Part shown: positions 1 through 8,434 of the stretch, piece after piece
Numbering within the stretch: the first letter of the stretch is position 1
Layout: each line of letters begins with the position of its first letter
From: Streptococcus mitis
Lineage (GTDB): Bacteria > Bacillota > Bacilli > Lactobacillales > Streptococcaceae
Assembly (NCBI RefSeq): GCF_946190275.1
Contig: NZ_CAMHZQ010000006.1
Location: forward strand, 28,195 to 92,194
DNA length: 64,000 nucleotides
Direction: 5' to 3'
Program-made: the position numbers and the translations under genes
The notes under the pieces: generated by a model
The model's database searches: none
Seen by the model: the letters and a program-made list of their open reading frames with translations, nothing else
Told to the model about the DNA's origin: nothing

Positions 1-3
1 CAT

Positions 4-1578
4 ATGAAACAGTTTGTCAAATCGCTCTCGAAAAACTCACTTTTATTGTGGTGGTTGACGATTTTTAATCATCTAGCTTTAATGATTTATATTTATTATA
101 GGATTCCTCTGGACTTTTCGACAGATTTTTCCTTGCAGATGGTTTTATTGCTGATTATTGCTTTAATTGCATTTAGTTATATTTGTAATATTGTGACCTT
201 TCGGTATAGTGAGTTGAAACTTTGGTTGCTCCTGATGATGTTTCTCATTAGCTGGCAATCCATATTTAATCAAGGAGTTACGAACACCCTGTTGCACTTT
301 TTTGATATTCTTCATCCGCTCAACTCTTTTTTATTGGTATATAGTTCTCTGTCTATTATCTTTCTGGGAGAGAAAATGGGAGAAGAACTGTTGAGTGTGT
401 CCTTTGTGTTGACACTAATCACCATTAGTTCGTATCTGTTAGGTCCTTCAATTTTTCTCTTTCTGTCCTTGTTTGCGTCTTTCTTTTTAAACCTTGTTCC
501 CTTGATTTTACTGATTTTATATCATAAAGAGTTGAAAAGTAAACTCAAGTATCAGAGACGAAATTTGTGGATATTAGCTTTAATATTGCCTCTTTCTTAT
601 TTCTTTTTGTATATCAATACGAGGGGTTTAGGAGTGATGAACTTAGTCTGGTATCTAGAAATTCTTGGTATCTTAGCTTTTTTACACTTCAAAACGATTG
701 TCAGCTCTCTTCAAAAAAGGGTATCAGAGTTGAAATTGTCCTATATAAAAGCTTTTTCACGCTTGTTTTTACTGGTTCTGTTTTTGTTAGTAGGCATTTT
801 CATCATCTTTCATTTAGACTTAAATATGAGCTTTTTGGTATTGAATATCATGTTACTATTGTTCGGGATTTGTTCGGAAGAATTGATTCGCCTCTTTCGT
901 TCTGCTGAAATGTTAGATGCTAGGGATTATGTAAAAGTTCTCTTTTTAAAGCGTAATCGTATGGTGAAAAGTCTGCTGGCAAATGAAGACACAGAACAAC
1001 AGTTCTCCGAATTTCTTCACAATGAAATCCTGCAAAATGTGATGGCAATAAAAAATTTCAATAAATATAGTAGCAATCAAGCTTTTGGTGAACAGATCAA
1101 TCTGGTGACAGAGGAGTTGGTTCAGCGGATTCGCGAGCGGATGGATTATTATCAGCCAATGGTAGAAACAGACGAGCAGTTAGACATCCAGTATCAAGGG
1201 CTGATTAATCGGATTGTCAAGCGCTATCACGCAGAAAATGAAGTTGTCACACAGTTTCCTGTTCACTTTAGGCTTTTATCTCCTTACGATAAAATTGCCT
1301 ATCGTCTAGTTGAGGAACTGACGACCAATGCCGTTAAGTACGCTAGTGGTGGAAGGATTTATTTGAAGATTGATGTGCATGATGACGCTATTTTTATCAT
1401 TTCTGAAAATAACTGCCTTCAAACAGAAAAATCCTTAGGTTATGGCTTGAAAAATATGTCTAATAAAATTAGTGTTTTAGGTGGTCAGATGCAGATTTTT
1501 GAAAATAATAAGAGATTTCGTGTAGAAATTACTCTCCCGATTGATAAGGAGTTGTGTTATGAAAATTTTGTTAATTGA
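4..1578 (+). CDS. Multi-membrane sensor histidine kinase of a two-component system
   Basis: Predicted membrane sensor kinase of 524 residues that would phosphorylate the LuxR-type regulator encoded immediately downstream. Roughly the first 300 residues are a run of about eight hydrophobic segments with little extracellular domain, so the signal is probably sensed in or at the membrane. The cytoplasmic part has a dimerisation/phosphoacceptor helix with His339 in FLHNEILQNV, an N-box around Asn442 (ELTTNAVKYA) and a G-box GYGLKNM near residue 481, as in the NarL/ComP-type kinases. Its stop lies 20 bp inside the regulator gene, so the two are translationally coupled. The start is the first ATG in the window and upstream sequence is not visible, so an upstream partner (peptide or transporter) cannot be excluded. 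The ligand is unknown. Confidence 0.85.
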   Translation: MKQFVKSLSKNSLLLWWLTIFNHLALMIYIYYRIPLDFSTDFSLQMVLLLIIALIAFSYICNIVTFRYSELKLWLLLMMFLISWQSIFNQGVTNTLLHFFDILHPLNSFLLVYSSLSIIFLGEKMGEELLSVSFVLTLITISSYLLGPSIFLFLSLFASFFLNLVPLILLILYHKELKSKLKYQRRNLWILALILPLSYFFLYINTRGLGVMNLVWYLEILGILAFLHFKTIVSSLQKRVSELKLSYIKAFSRLFLLVLFLLVGIFIIFHLDLNMSFLVLNIMLLLFGICSEELIRLFRSAEMLDARDYVKVLFLKRNRMVKSLLANEDTEQQFSEFLHNEILQNVMAIKNFNKYSSNQAFGEQINLVTEELVQRIRERMDYYQPMVETDEQLDIQYQGLINRIVKRYHAENEVVTQFPVHFRLLSPYDKIAYRLVEELTTNAVKYASGGRIYLKIDVHDDAIFIISENNCLQTEKSLGYGLKNMSNKISVLGGQMQIFENNKRFRVEITLPIDKELCYENFVN

Positions 1579-2155
1579 TGATCATAAATTATTTAGCCAA
1601 AGTATCAAGATGATTTTAGAGTTATCGGAAAACATTAAAAAGGTCCAGTTAGTGGATAATTTTTCGACTATTTCGGAGATTGCTTTTAATGACTACGACA
1701 TTATTTTGATTGATATCAACCTGACGAGTCTGTATCAAGATGATGGGCTGACCTTGGCACAAGAAATTATCGACAATGGTTGTTCTAGTAAGATTGTAAT
1801 TTTAACGGGATACAGCAAAAAGATGTATGAACACCGAGCTAAAGCTATGGGAGCTTATGGCTTTCTAGATAAAAGTATGGACCCAGATGAGTTGGTGAAA
1901 AAACTGGAAAAGATTTATCTAGGTGGTAAGGTCTTTTCAGATGAAGTGATGGTAGAGGTGCTAACACCACGAGAAATCGAGATACTAGAACTGGTTAGAA
2001 ATGGCTTGACCATTGATGATGTCTGTGACAATGTCTATGTGAGTAAACGTACAGTTTCCAATCACTTGGCCAATATCTTTTCAAAATTGGGAGTGACTAA
2101 CAGGCAGGAGGCGATTCACATCGCTGAGCAGTTGGGATATTTCCCACCAGATTAA
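1559..2155 (+). CDS. NarL/LuxR-family response regulator
   Basis: DNA-binding response regulator of 198 residues. The receiver domain (about 1-120) has the acidic pair Asp7-Asp8, phosphoacceptor Asp52 in IILIDINL, and the conserved Lys in FLDKS. The C-terminal GerE/LuxR helix-turn-helix begins at LTPREIEIL and contains the recognition helix VSKRTVSNHLANI. I chose the ATG at 1559 because AAGGAG at 1546-1551 is correctly spaced before it; an upstream in-frame TTG at 1541 would place the RBS inside the gene. It overlaps the kinase gene by 20 bp, so the pair is one transcription unit. Targets cannot be read from the window. Confidence 0.88.
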   Translation: MKILLIDDHKLFSQSIKMILELSENIKKVQLVDNFSTISEIAFNDYDIILIDINLTSLYQDDGLTLAQEIIDNGCSSKIVILTGYSKKMYEHRAKAMGAYGFLDKSMDPDELVKKLEKIYLGGKVFSDEVMVEVLTPREIEILELVRNGLTIDDVCDNVYVSKRTVSNHLANIFSKLGVTNRQEAIHIAEQLGYFPPD

Positions 2156-2183
2156 AAAGTTGCAGAAGATGCAGCTTTTTTAA
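2154..2183 (+). terminator. Terminator after the two-component system
   Basis: AAAAAGTTGCA pairs with TGCAGCTTTTTT across a five-base loop (one G-T wobble), followed by T and A. It starts at the response-regulator stop codon. Confidence 0.7.
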
Positions 2184-2214
2184 TTTCTGTGCTACTTCTT
2201 GTGTGAGTCTCTTC

Positions 2215-2243
2215 TTGAAAAAAACACAAAATTTTGCTAGAAT
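2215..2243 (+). promoter_or_regulatory. Promoter of yqgQ, apparently leaderless
   Basis: TTGAAA (2215-2220), exactly 17 bp, then TAGAAT (2238-2243) preceded by TGC (extended -10). The expected start of transcription, about seven bases after the -10, falls on or one base before the yqgQ ATG at 2251, and no ribosome binding site lies between. Confidence 0.7.
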
Positions 2244-2250
2244 GAGTCTT

Positions 2251-2472
2251 ATGAAAACATTCTATGATGTGCAGCAATTCCTCAAACGATTTGGTATTAT
2301 TGTTTACATGGGAAAACGCTTATATGATATTGAACTGATGAAGTTGGAACTCTCACGGATTTACGATGCAGGGTTGATGGACAAATTAGACTATCTAGAA
2401 GCAGAAGCGGTTCTTCGCAGAGAGCACAAGGTAGAATTGGATTATATTGAGAAAAATGGAGAAAAGAACTAA
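2251..2472 (+). CDS. yqgQ: YqgQ family (DUF910) small protein
   Basis: Small cytosolic protein of 73 residues beginning MKTFYDVQQFLKRFG, matching the YqgQ/DUF910 family of Firmicutes, whose function is not well established. It is short, charged and helical in appearance, with an acidic C-terminal half (YLEAEAVLRREHKVELDYIE). I prefer the ATG at 2251 over the GTG at 2203, because the extended -10 box at 2235-2243 lies inside the longer reading. The preferred start then has no Shine-Dalgarno sequence and may be translated from a leaderless transcript. It ends at the first base of the rhodanese start codon, so the two genes form an operon. Confidence 0.8.
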   Translation: MKTFYDVQQFLKRFGIIVYMGKRLYDIELMKLELSRIYDAGLMDKLDYLEAEAVLRREHKVELDYIEKNGEKN

Positions 2473-2855
2473 TGGTTACTTGGATTTTGTGGGCACTTAT
2501 ACTAGCAATGTTGGCGTGGATGGGTTTTAACTATCTTCGTATTCGCCGTGCGGCTAAAATTGTAGACAATGAGGAGTTTGAAGCCTTGATTCGTACGGGT
2601 CAATTGATTGATTTGCGCGACCCAGCAGAATTCCACAGAAAACATATCCTTGGGGCCCGCAATATTCCTTCAAGTCAGTTGAAAACTAGTCTTGCAGCCT
2701 TTCGTAAAGATAAACCTGTCCTTCTTTACGAAAACCAACGTGCGCAACGTGTCACAAATGCAGCCCTTTACTTGAAAAAACAAGGTTTTTCTGAGATTTA
2801 TATCCTTTCTTATGGATTGGATTCTTGGAAAGGGAAAGTCAAAGTTGAGAAATAA
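2472..2855 (+). CDS. Membrane-anchored rhodanese-like domain protein lacking the catalytic cysteine
   Basis: Protein of 127 residues with one N-terminal membrane segment (about 3-19) and a cytoplasmic rhodanese fold: LIDLRDPAEFHRKHILGA (46-63) is the typical CH2A/B region. In active rhodaneses a Cys starts the loop near residue 87. Here the loop reads LLYENQRAQR with Glu87, and the protein contains no cysteine at all, so sulphur transfer through a persulphide is not possible in the usual way. Other streptococcal and bacillar YqhL-like proteins have the same membrane-plus-rhodanese layout. It is more likely a binding or regulatory module. Operonic with yqgQ (one-base overlap). Confidence 0.82.
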   Translation: MVTWILWALILAMLAWMGFNYLRIRRAAKIVDNEEFEALIRTGQLIDLRDPAEFHRKHILGARNIPSSQLKTSLAAFRKDKPVLLYENQRAQRVTNAALYLKKQGFSEIYILSYGLDSWKGKVKVEK

Positions 2856-2861
2856 GAAAAC

Positions 2862-2890
2862 GAGCTTGGATGTTTCCGAGCTCATTTTTT
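2862..2890. terminator. Convergent bidirectional terminator
   Basis: GAGCTTGGA / TCCGAGCTC with a short loop and a T run at 2885-2890. It separates the rhodanese gene from the converging pseudouridine synthase gene, whose stop codon touches the T run. Confidence 0.75.
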
Positions 2891-3614
2891 AACCACTTTT
2901 TCTGAGAAAGTCACGAATGCTTGCCAATTCTTCTGAGTTTAGGGGACGATAGTCTCCTGCTTGAAGATTCTCATCCAAGCTCCAAGGTCCAAAATGGGTG
3001 CGTTTGAGGGATGTCACCTTGACACCAACTGATAGGAACATTTTCTTGACCTGATGAAATTTTCCTTCTGAAATGGTGATGGAGGCTTGACTGAGGGAAG
3101 GACTTGCAGATAGAATCTCTAGTCTTGCAGGTTTACAGATAGTGCCATCTAAAAAGACAATTCCTTTTTGAAAGGCTTGGATATGGTCAGGTGTTAGAAG
3201 TCCATTGACCTCAACTCGATAAGTTTTATCGACATGATATTGGGGATGGAGGAGCTGAAAGCCCAAGGGACCGTTGTCGGTCAAGAGGAGGAGACCCGTC
3301 GTATCTCGGTCCAGTCGGCCGACAGCATAGAGCTTGTCAGACTGGATGTCAGGCGGAAGCAAGTCCATGACGGTTGGAAGTTCCTTGTCTTTGTTGGCTG
3401 TAACGACACCAGCAGGCTTATGAAGCATAAGATAGGTGTGCTCATAGCCTTGAATGATTTGTTCCTGAAAAAGGAGTTCCTGTAGTCCTGTATCGATATT
3501 TTGGGCTAGGGAGCGGGCTGGGCAACCATCGACGAGAATGTCCCCTTTGAGTAAGGCTTGTTTCATGGCCTTTCGGCTGACTTTTTCTTGGGCTAATAAA
3601 TTATCTAAACGCAT
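2889..3614 (-). CDS. rsuA: RsuA/RluB-family pseudouridine synthase
   Basis: RNA pseudouridine synthase of 241 residues. An N-terminal S4 RNA-binding domain (MRLDNLLAQE to about residue 45) is followed by the catalytic domain with the motif GRLDRDTTGLLLLTDNG; Asp102 in RLD is the predicted nucleophile. In the family this member usually modifies 16S rRNA U516 (RsuA). RsuA, RluB and RluF cannot be separated safely by eye, so the substrate is inferred. It is transcribed alone on the reverse strand, convergent with the rhodanese gene and divergent from typA. Confidence 0.88.
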   Translation of the reverse strand: MRLDNLLAQEKVSRKAMKQALLKGDILVDGCPARSLAQNIDTGLQELLFQEQIIQGYEHTYLMLHKPAGVVTANKDKELPTVMDLLPPDIQSDKLYAVGRLDRDTTGLLLLTDNGPLGFQLLHPQYHVDKTYRVEVNGLLTPDHIQAFQKGIVFLDGTICKPARLEILSASPSLSQASITISEGKFHQVKKMFLSVGVKVTSLKRTHFGPWSLDENLQAGDYRPLNSEELASIRDFLRKSG

Positions 3615-3724
3615 ACTGTGCCTATCTTATCATAAGTCGCTTGCTTTGAAAAGGCTTGACATGAAAAGAAAAGCAGAGTGAAAACATTTACACTTGCTTG
3701 AATTATGTTATTTACTTGAAATTA

Positions 3725-3733
3725 TGGTATAAT
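3725..3733 (+). promoter_or_regulatory. typA extended -10 promoter
   Basis: TGGTATAAT, a TGn-extended -10 box, lies 43 bp before the typA start; the -35 region 17 bp upstream (ATGTTA) is poor, as expected for an extended -10 promoter. Confidence 0.65.
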
Positions 3734-3775
3734 CGTTCAGTTAGAAAATAAATTTTGAATATTATAGAGGAAATC

Positions 3776-5617
3776 ATGACAAAATTAAGAGAAGATATCC
3801 GTAACATTGCGATTATCGCCCACGTTGACCACGGGAAGACAACCCTCGTTGACGAATTATTGAAACAATCAGAAACGCTTGATGCACGTACTGAATTGGC
3901 TGAGCGTGCTATGGACTCAAACGATATCGAAAAAGAGCGTGGAATTACCATTCTTGCTAAAAATACAGCCGTTGCCTACAACGGAACTCGTATCAACATC
4001 ATGGACACACCAGGACACGCGGACTTCGGTGGAGAAGTTGAGCGTATCATGAAAATGGTTGACGGTGTTGTCTTGGTCGTAGATGCCTACGAAGGAACCA
4101 TGCCACAAACTCGTTTCGTATTGAAAAAAGCCTTGGAACAAGACCTTGTCCCAATCGTTGTTGTTAACAAAATCGATAAACCATCAGCTCGTCCAGCAGA
4201 AGTAGTGGACGAAGTCTTGGAACTTTTCATCGAGCTTGGTGCAGATGACGACCAGCTTGACTTCCCAGTGGTGTATGCTTCAGCGATCAACGGAACTTCT
4301 TCATTGTCAGATGATCCAGCTGACCAAGAAGCTACTATGGCACCAATCTTTGACACGATTATCGACCATATCCCTGCTCCAGTAGATAACTCAGATGAGC
4401 CTTTGCAGTTCCAAGTGTCACTTTTGGACTACAATGACTTCGTTGGACGTATCGGTATCGGTCGTGTCTTCCGTGGTACAGTTAAGGTTGGGGACCAAGT
4501 TACCCTTTCTAAACTTGACGGCACAACTAAAAACTTCCGTGTTACAAAACTCTTTGGTTTCTTTGGCTTGGAACGTCGTGAAATCCAAGAAGCCAAAGCA
4601 GGTGACTTGATTGCCGTTTCAGGTATGGAAGATATCTTTGTCGGTGAAACCATTACTCCGACAGATGCAGTTGAAGCTCTTCCAATCCTACACATCGATG
4701 AGCCAACTCTTCAAATGACATTCTTGGTCAACAACTCACCATTTGCTGGTAAAGAAGGTAAATGGGTAACTTCTCGTAAGGTGGAAGAACGCTTGCAGGC
4801 TGAATTGCAAACAGACGTTTCCCTTCGTGTTGACCCAACTGATTCACCAGATAAATGGACTGTTTCAGGACGTGGAGAATTGCACTTGTCAATCCTTATC
4901 GAAACAATGCGTCGTGAGGGATATGAACTTCAAGTATCTCGTCCAGAGGTTATCGTAAAAGAAATCGACGGTGTTAAATGTGAGCCATTTGAACGTGTTC
5001 AAATCGACACTCCAGAAGAATACCAAGGATCTGTTATCCAAAGCCTTTCTGAACGTAAGGGTGAAATGTTGGATATGATTTCAACTGGTAATGGTCAAAC
5101 TCGTTTGGTCTTCCTTGTTCCAGCGCGTGGGTTGATCGGTTACTCAACTGAGTTCTTGTCAATGACTCGTGGTTACGGTATCATGAACCATACCTTCGAC
5201 CAATACTTGCCATTGATTCCAGGCGAAATTGGTGGTCGTCACCGTGGTGCCCTTGTTTCTATCGATGCTGGTAAGGCTACAACTTACTCAATCATGTCTA
5301 TCGAAGAGCGTGGTACGATCTTTGTCAACCCAGGTACTGAGGTTTATGAAGGAATGATCATCGGTGAAAACTCTCGTGAAAACGACTTGACAGTTAACAT
5401 CACTAAGGCTAAACAAATGACCAACGTTCGTTCAGCTACTAAGGACCAAACAGCTGTTATCAAGACACCTCGTATCTTGACACTTGAAGAGTCTCTTGAG
5501 TTCTTGAACGACGATGAGTATATGGAAGTAACTCCTGAGTCTATCCGTTTGCGTAAACAAATCCTTAACAAGGCAGAGCGTGAGAAAGCTAACAAGAAGA
5601 AAAAATCAGCTGAATAA
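3776..5617 (+). CDS. typA: Ribosome-associated GTPase TypA/BipA
   Basis: Translational GTPase of 613 residues that binds the ribosome and supports assembly and stress growth. The G domain shows G1 AHVDHGKTT (16-24), the switch I region ERGITI, G3 DTPGHADF and G4 NKID; EF-G-like domains follow, then the BipA-specific C-terminal domain and a basic tail (ANKKKKSAE). I chose the ATG at 3776 with AGAGGAAA just upstream; a longer in-frame ATG at 3755 lacks an RBS and adds residues not typical of the family. Codon use is strongly biased to GGT, CGT and ATC, as in highly expressed genes. Confidence 0.97.
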   Translation: MTKLREDIRNIAIIAHVDHGKTTLVDELLKQSETLDARTELAERAMDSNDIEKERGITILAKNTAVAYNGTRINIMDTPGHADFGGEVERIMKMVDGVVLVVDAYEGTMPQTRFVLKKALEQDLVPIVVVNKIDKPSARPAEVVDEVLELFIELGADDDQLDFPVVYASAINGTSSLSDDPADQEATMAPIFDTIIDHIPAPVDNSDEPLQFQVSLLDYNDFVGRIGIGRVFRGTVKVGDQVTLSKLDGTTKNFRVTKLFGFFGLERREIQEAKAGDLIAVSGMEDIFVGETITPTDAVEALPILHIDEPTLQMTFLVNNSPFAGKEGKWVTSRKVEERLQAELQTDVSLRVDPTDSPDKWTVSGRGELHLSILIETMRREGYELQVSRPEVIVKEIDGVKCEPFERVQIDTPEEYQGSVIQSLSERKGEMLDMISTGNGQTRLVFLVPARGLIGYSTEFLSMTRGYGIMNHTFDQYLPLIPGEIGGRHRGALVSIDAGKATTYSIMSIEERGTIFVNPGTEVYEGMIIGENSRENDLTVNITKAKQMTNVRSATKDQTAVIKTPRILTLEESLEFLNDDEYMEVTPESIRLRKQILNKAEREKANKKKKSAE

Positions 5618-5636
5618 GAGCTAGAAAGAGATAAAG

Positions 5637-5891
5637 ATGGTTTATTTAATCATAGGACTCCTCTTATTACTACTCTATGTATTTGCGACACCAGAAAGCA
5701 TTAAAGGGACAGTCAATATCGTCCTTGTCGTCTTTGCTTTTGTAGCACTTTTGATTTTGCTCATGTTGTCTGTCCTGCAAATTTTTCAGCTACCGACAGA
5801 ATTCTTCATCGCAGTCGCTATGCTCCTCCTAGCATACTTTAGCTTGCGAGATATTACCCTCATGTCGGTCAGTAAAAACAAAAGAAGATAA
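5637..5891 (+). CDS. Small membrane protein, DUF3165-like
   Basis: An 84-residue protein with two or three hydrophobic segments (about 2-17, 24-47 and 52-68) and a basic tail SKNKRR, suggesting an N-out/C-in membrane peptide. It resembles the streptococcal DUF3165 family, whose function is unknown. It lies 19 bp after typA and before a terminator, so it is probably cotranscribed with typA. Confidence 0.65.
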   Translation: MVYLIIGLLLLLLYVFATPESIKGTVNIVLVVFAFVALLILLMLSVLQIFQLPTEFFIAVAMLLLAYFSLRDITLMSVSKNKRR

Positions 5892-5917
5892 AAAGAGAGT
5901 TTTGGCTCTCTTTTTTT
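5892..5917 (+). terminator. Terminator of the typA operon
   Basis: AAAGAGAG / CTCTCTTT with a TTTTGG loop and a continuing T run. It starts at the stop codon of the small membrane protein. Confidence 0.75.
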
Positions 5918-6074
5918 GTAGAAATTTTACAATAGTTTGAATTGCCTTTTACTATAACATCATCTCTTTTGCTTGTAAAGTATAAAGGCGGAAACTGGAA
6001 TAAAATCCGCTAATGTCATCTATTTTTAAGGGAACTGTCAAATTATATTACTAATAATATTTTTGTAAAATATG

Positions 6075-6139
6075 TTGATAGATTATATAGAAAGTGATAT
6101 ACTTAAGTTATAAGAAATCGCTTTCAAAATAAGAAAGGA
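6075..6139 (+). promoter_or_regulatory. Strong promoter and orphan RBS in front of a BOX element
   Basis: TTGATA (6075-6080), 17 bp, TATACT (6098-6103), followed by AAAGGA at 6134-6139. The RBS-like sequence is placed to serve a start codon near 6146-6148, which is exactly where a BOX element begins. No open reading frame follows. The next real gene starts at 6412 with its own RBS. The rest of the gap (5918-6411) shows nothing else I can identify. Confidence 0.6.
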
Positions 6140-6147
6140 TTAAATTT

Positions 6148-6299
6148 ATACTCAATGAAAATCAAAGAGCAAACTAGGAAACTAGCCGCAGGTTGCTCAA
6201 AGCACTGCTTTGAGGTTGTAGATAAGACTGACGAAGTCAGTTACATATATCTACGGCAAGGCGACGTTGACGCAGTTTGAAGAGATTTTTGAAGAGTAT
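6148..6299 (-). repeat. BOX element, long form (152 bp)
   Basis: Runs from ATACTCAATGAAAATC to GAAGAGTAT and contains CTACGGCAAGGCGACG, close to the BOXA1R sequence used in BOX-PCR. The extra 45 bp in the middle, compared with the 105-bp copies in this window, corresponds to a boxB unit. Oriented boxC to boxA on the plus strand. Confidence 0.9.
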
Positions 6300-6411
6300 T
6301 GTTGTCTTGGTGCTCAGGGTGTGATTGATTAAACTAGGAAAATAATTCTAAGAATTTATAAACTGTAAAATTTCTTTCTATAGGGTTATTCTCTTATACA
6401 AGGAGTCTACT

Positions 6412-8433
6412 ATGAAGAAACTATTCATATTATTATCAACTTTTTTTCTCAGCATCTTCCTTGCTTGGATTATTGTCTTACGTGCTCCACAATATTTATA
6501 TGCAAGCTATGATTCCGTCTCTTTACTTCGTGTCAAAAAAGATACTCAGGAACCGACACGTGAGGTATTTGAACAGGAATTGGAGAATTTTGCAAACTCA
6601 GAACAGAGTTTAATAGCTAGAAGAATCGTAGAGCCGAGTAAGGATGGGACGACTCACTTTGCTTATGCAACTTATGGTCAGGGAACTTTACCAAAAGAAT
6701 TCCAAGAAGCTAGTCAAGAAAGTCGTGAACGTAGTGATCCGCTAAATAGTTATCTCCTTTTATCAGGCTCCTTGACGAAAGAAAAGCTAGCCGATAAATT
6801 AGGAGATTTGGGTTATAAAGCAATTGCTGACCGAAAGACACCGCCCTATTCTCTTGCTTTTCGAATTTTACTAAATCCACTTATTCTAATTAGTTTAGCA
6901 ATATTTGGCTTATCTTTCTTTGCTTTAGTGATTATCACTCGGATTAAGGAAATGAGAGCAGCAGGTATAAAACTCTTTTCTGGTCAGACTCTCTTATCCA
7001 TCATGGGGCATTCTTTATCTACTGATATCAAGTGGCTACTTTTATCAGCCCTCCTTTCCTTCCTAGGTGGGGGAGTCGTTCTTTTTAGCCAAGGTTTGTT
7101 TTATCCTATCTTGTTAGCTACCTATGGTTTTGGGATTAGTCTCTATCTGTTGTTTTTATTGGCGATTTCAATTTTACTAATGCTCCTTTATCTAATGAGT
7201 TTGAGTTACAAAGCATTAGTTCCTGTTATTAAGGGGAGATTACCCCTTAAACGCTTGATGATTTTAACCTTATTGTGTCAGTTAGTAGCTGTTTTTACAG
7301 TGGGCTACGCTGTTAAGACAGGCTTGACGTCTTACCAACGATTGAAAGAACTTGAAATTTCAAAACAAGCATGGCAGGATAGAGCAGACTATTATCAAAT
7401 TTCTTTTGGCTTAGGTGATAGAGGAAAAGATACAGAAAATCTGAATAAGTGGTATGAATTTTCCAAAGAAGCAGTTGAAAAAGAACAGGCTCTATTTGTA
7501 AAAGATAATCTCATTCATTTTGCAAATCCTCAAGGAAAAAATGAAAAAGAGGAAACACTGGATACCTATAGTCCAGATGCTAATGTTCTCTATATAAGCC
7601 CAAGTTATTTGGACAAGGAAAATGTTACTGTAAATGATGAGACTAGACAGAAACTAGCTCATCTTCAAAAAGGAGAATTTGGACTCTTATTACCAGAATC
7701 TCTTCGTTCACAGGAAGCAGAACTTAAGAAAGCTTTTGAAGAGAGTTTGAACTATTACGGACAATCAAGTGAGGATAAAAACGCTCCTTTAGAGTATGAA
7801 ACGAGAGCGATTGTTAGCTATCTTCCAACAGGCGAAAAGAGATTTATTTATAATAATGGTGAAAGTCCAGTATCCATCCAGTACTTAACCGATCCGATTT
7901 TAGTTGTGTTCACTCCAACATCTACAGGTGATAGTATCATTTCCAAATCTATTTGGTCTATCAATGCTGGAAAACAACTCTTTATCAAAGGATATGAGAG
8001 TGGGCTAGAACTCTTAAAGAAAGCTGGAATTTATGAGCAAGTATCTTATCTTAAAGAAGGAAGAAGTGTTTATCTAACTCGTTATAATGAAGTTCAAACT
8101 GAAACGGCAACTTTAATCCTAGGAGCTATTGTTGGAATAGCTAGTTCCTTGTTACTCTTTTATTCTGTCAATCTTCTCTATTTCGAGCAATTCCGCCGAG
8201 ATATCTTGATTAAACGAATTTCAGGCTTACGATTTTTTGAAACACATGCTCAGTATATGGTTAGCCAATTTGCCAGTTTTGTATTTGGTGCTAGTCTCTT
8301 TATTTTACGCAGTCGAGACTGGGTAATTGGCTTGCTCACTTTATTCGTCTTTCTAGCTAGTGCAGTTTTGACGCTTTACCGTCAAGCTCATAAAGAATCT
8401 CGTGTTTCTATGACAATTATGAAAGGAAAATAG
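6412..8433 (+). CDS. Bacteriocin-associated integral membrane protein (DUF1430), orphan copy
   Basis: A 673-residue membrane protein of the family usually found with lactococcin-972-type bacteriocins as the putative immunity/transport subunit. It has an N-terminal membrane segment (about 4-27), a first extracellular region, a cluster of membrane segments at roughly 150-310, a second soluble region at about 320-550 and a final cluster at 565-660. The layout is like a MacB/FtsX-type permease. RBS AAGGAG ends at 6405. The ATPase gene follows after one base. It is paralogous to the protein at 34907-36904. No bacteriocin precursor precedes it, which is odd for the family. Function is inferred from family and context only. 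Confidence 0.82.
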   Translation: MKKLFILLSTFFLSIFLAWIIVLRAPQYLYASYDSVSLLRVKKDTQEPTREVFEQELENFANSEQSLIARRIVEPSKDGTTHFAYATYGQGTLPKEFQEASQESRERSDPLNSYLLLSGSLTKEKLADKLGDLGYKAIADRKTPPYSLAFRILLNPLILISLAIFGLSFFALVIITRIKEMRAAGIKLFSGQTLLSIMGHSLSTDIKWLLLSALLSFLGGGVVLFSQGLFYPILLATYGFGISLYLLFLLAISILLMLLYLMSLSYKALVPVIKGRLPLKRLMILTLLCQLVAVFTVGYAVKTGLTSYQRLKELEISKQAWQDRADYYQISFGLGDRGKDTENLNKWYEFSKEAVEKEQALFVKDNLIHFANPQGKNEKEETLDTYSPDANVLYISPSYLDKENVTVNDETRQKLAHLQKGEFGLLLPESLRSQEAELKKAFEESLNYYGQSSEDKNAPLEYETRAIVSYLPTGEKRFIYNNGESPVSIQYLTDPILVVFTPTSTGDSIISKSIWSINAGKQLFIKGYESGLELLKKAGIYEQVSYLKEGRSVYLTRYNEVQTETATLILGAIVGIASSLLLFYSVNLLYFEQFRRDILIKRISGLRFFETHAQYMVSQFASFVFGASLFILRSRDWVIGLLTLFVFLASAVLTLYRQAHKESRVSMTIMKGK

Positions 8434-8434
8434 G

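Noticed and set aside
5975..6040. GCGGA/TCCGC hairpin after the typA operon as a second terminator or small RNA
   Set aside because: Short stem with a long loop and no T run; no promoter of its own.
6301..6411. Remnant of a bacteriocin precursor coding sequence after the BOX element
   Set aside because: Short frames here show no GTW, VWSKA or FYYS-like motif; I cannot support a pseudogene.
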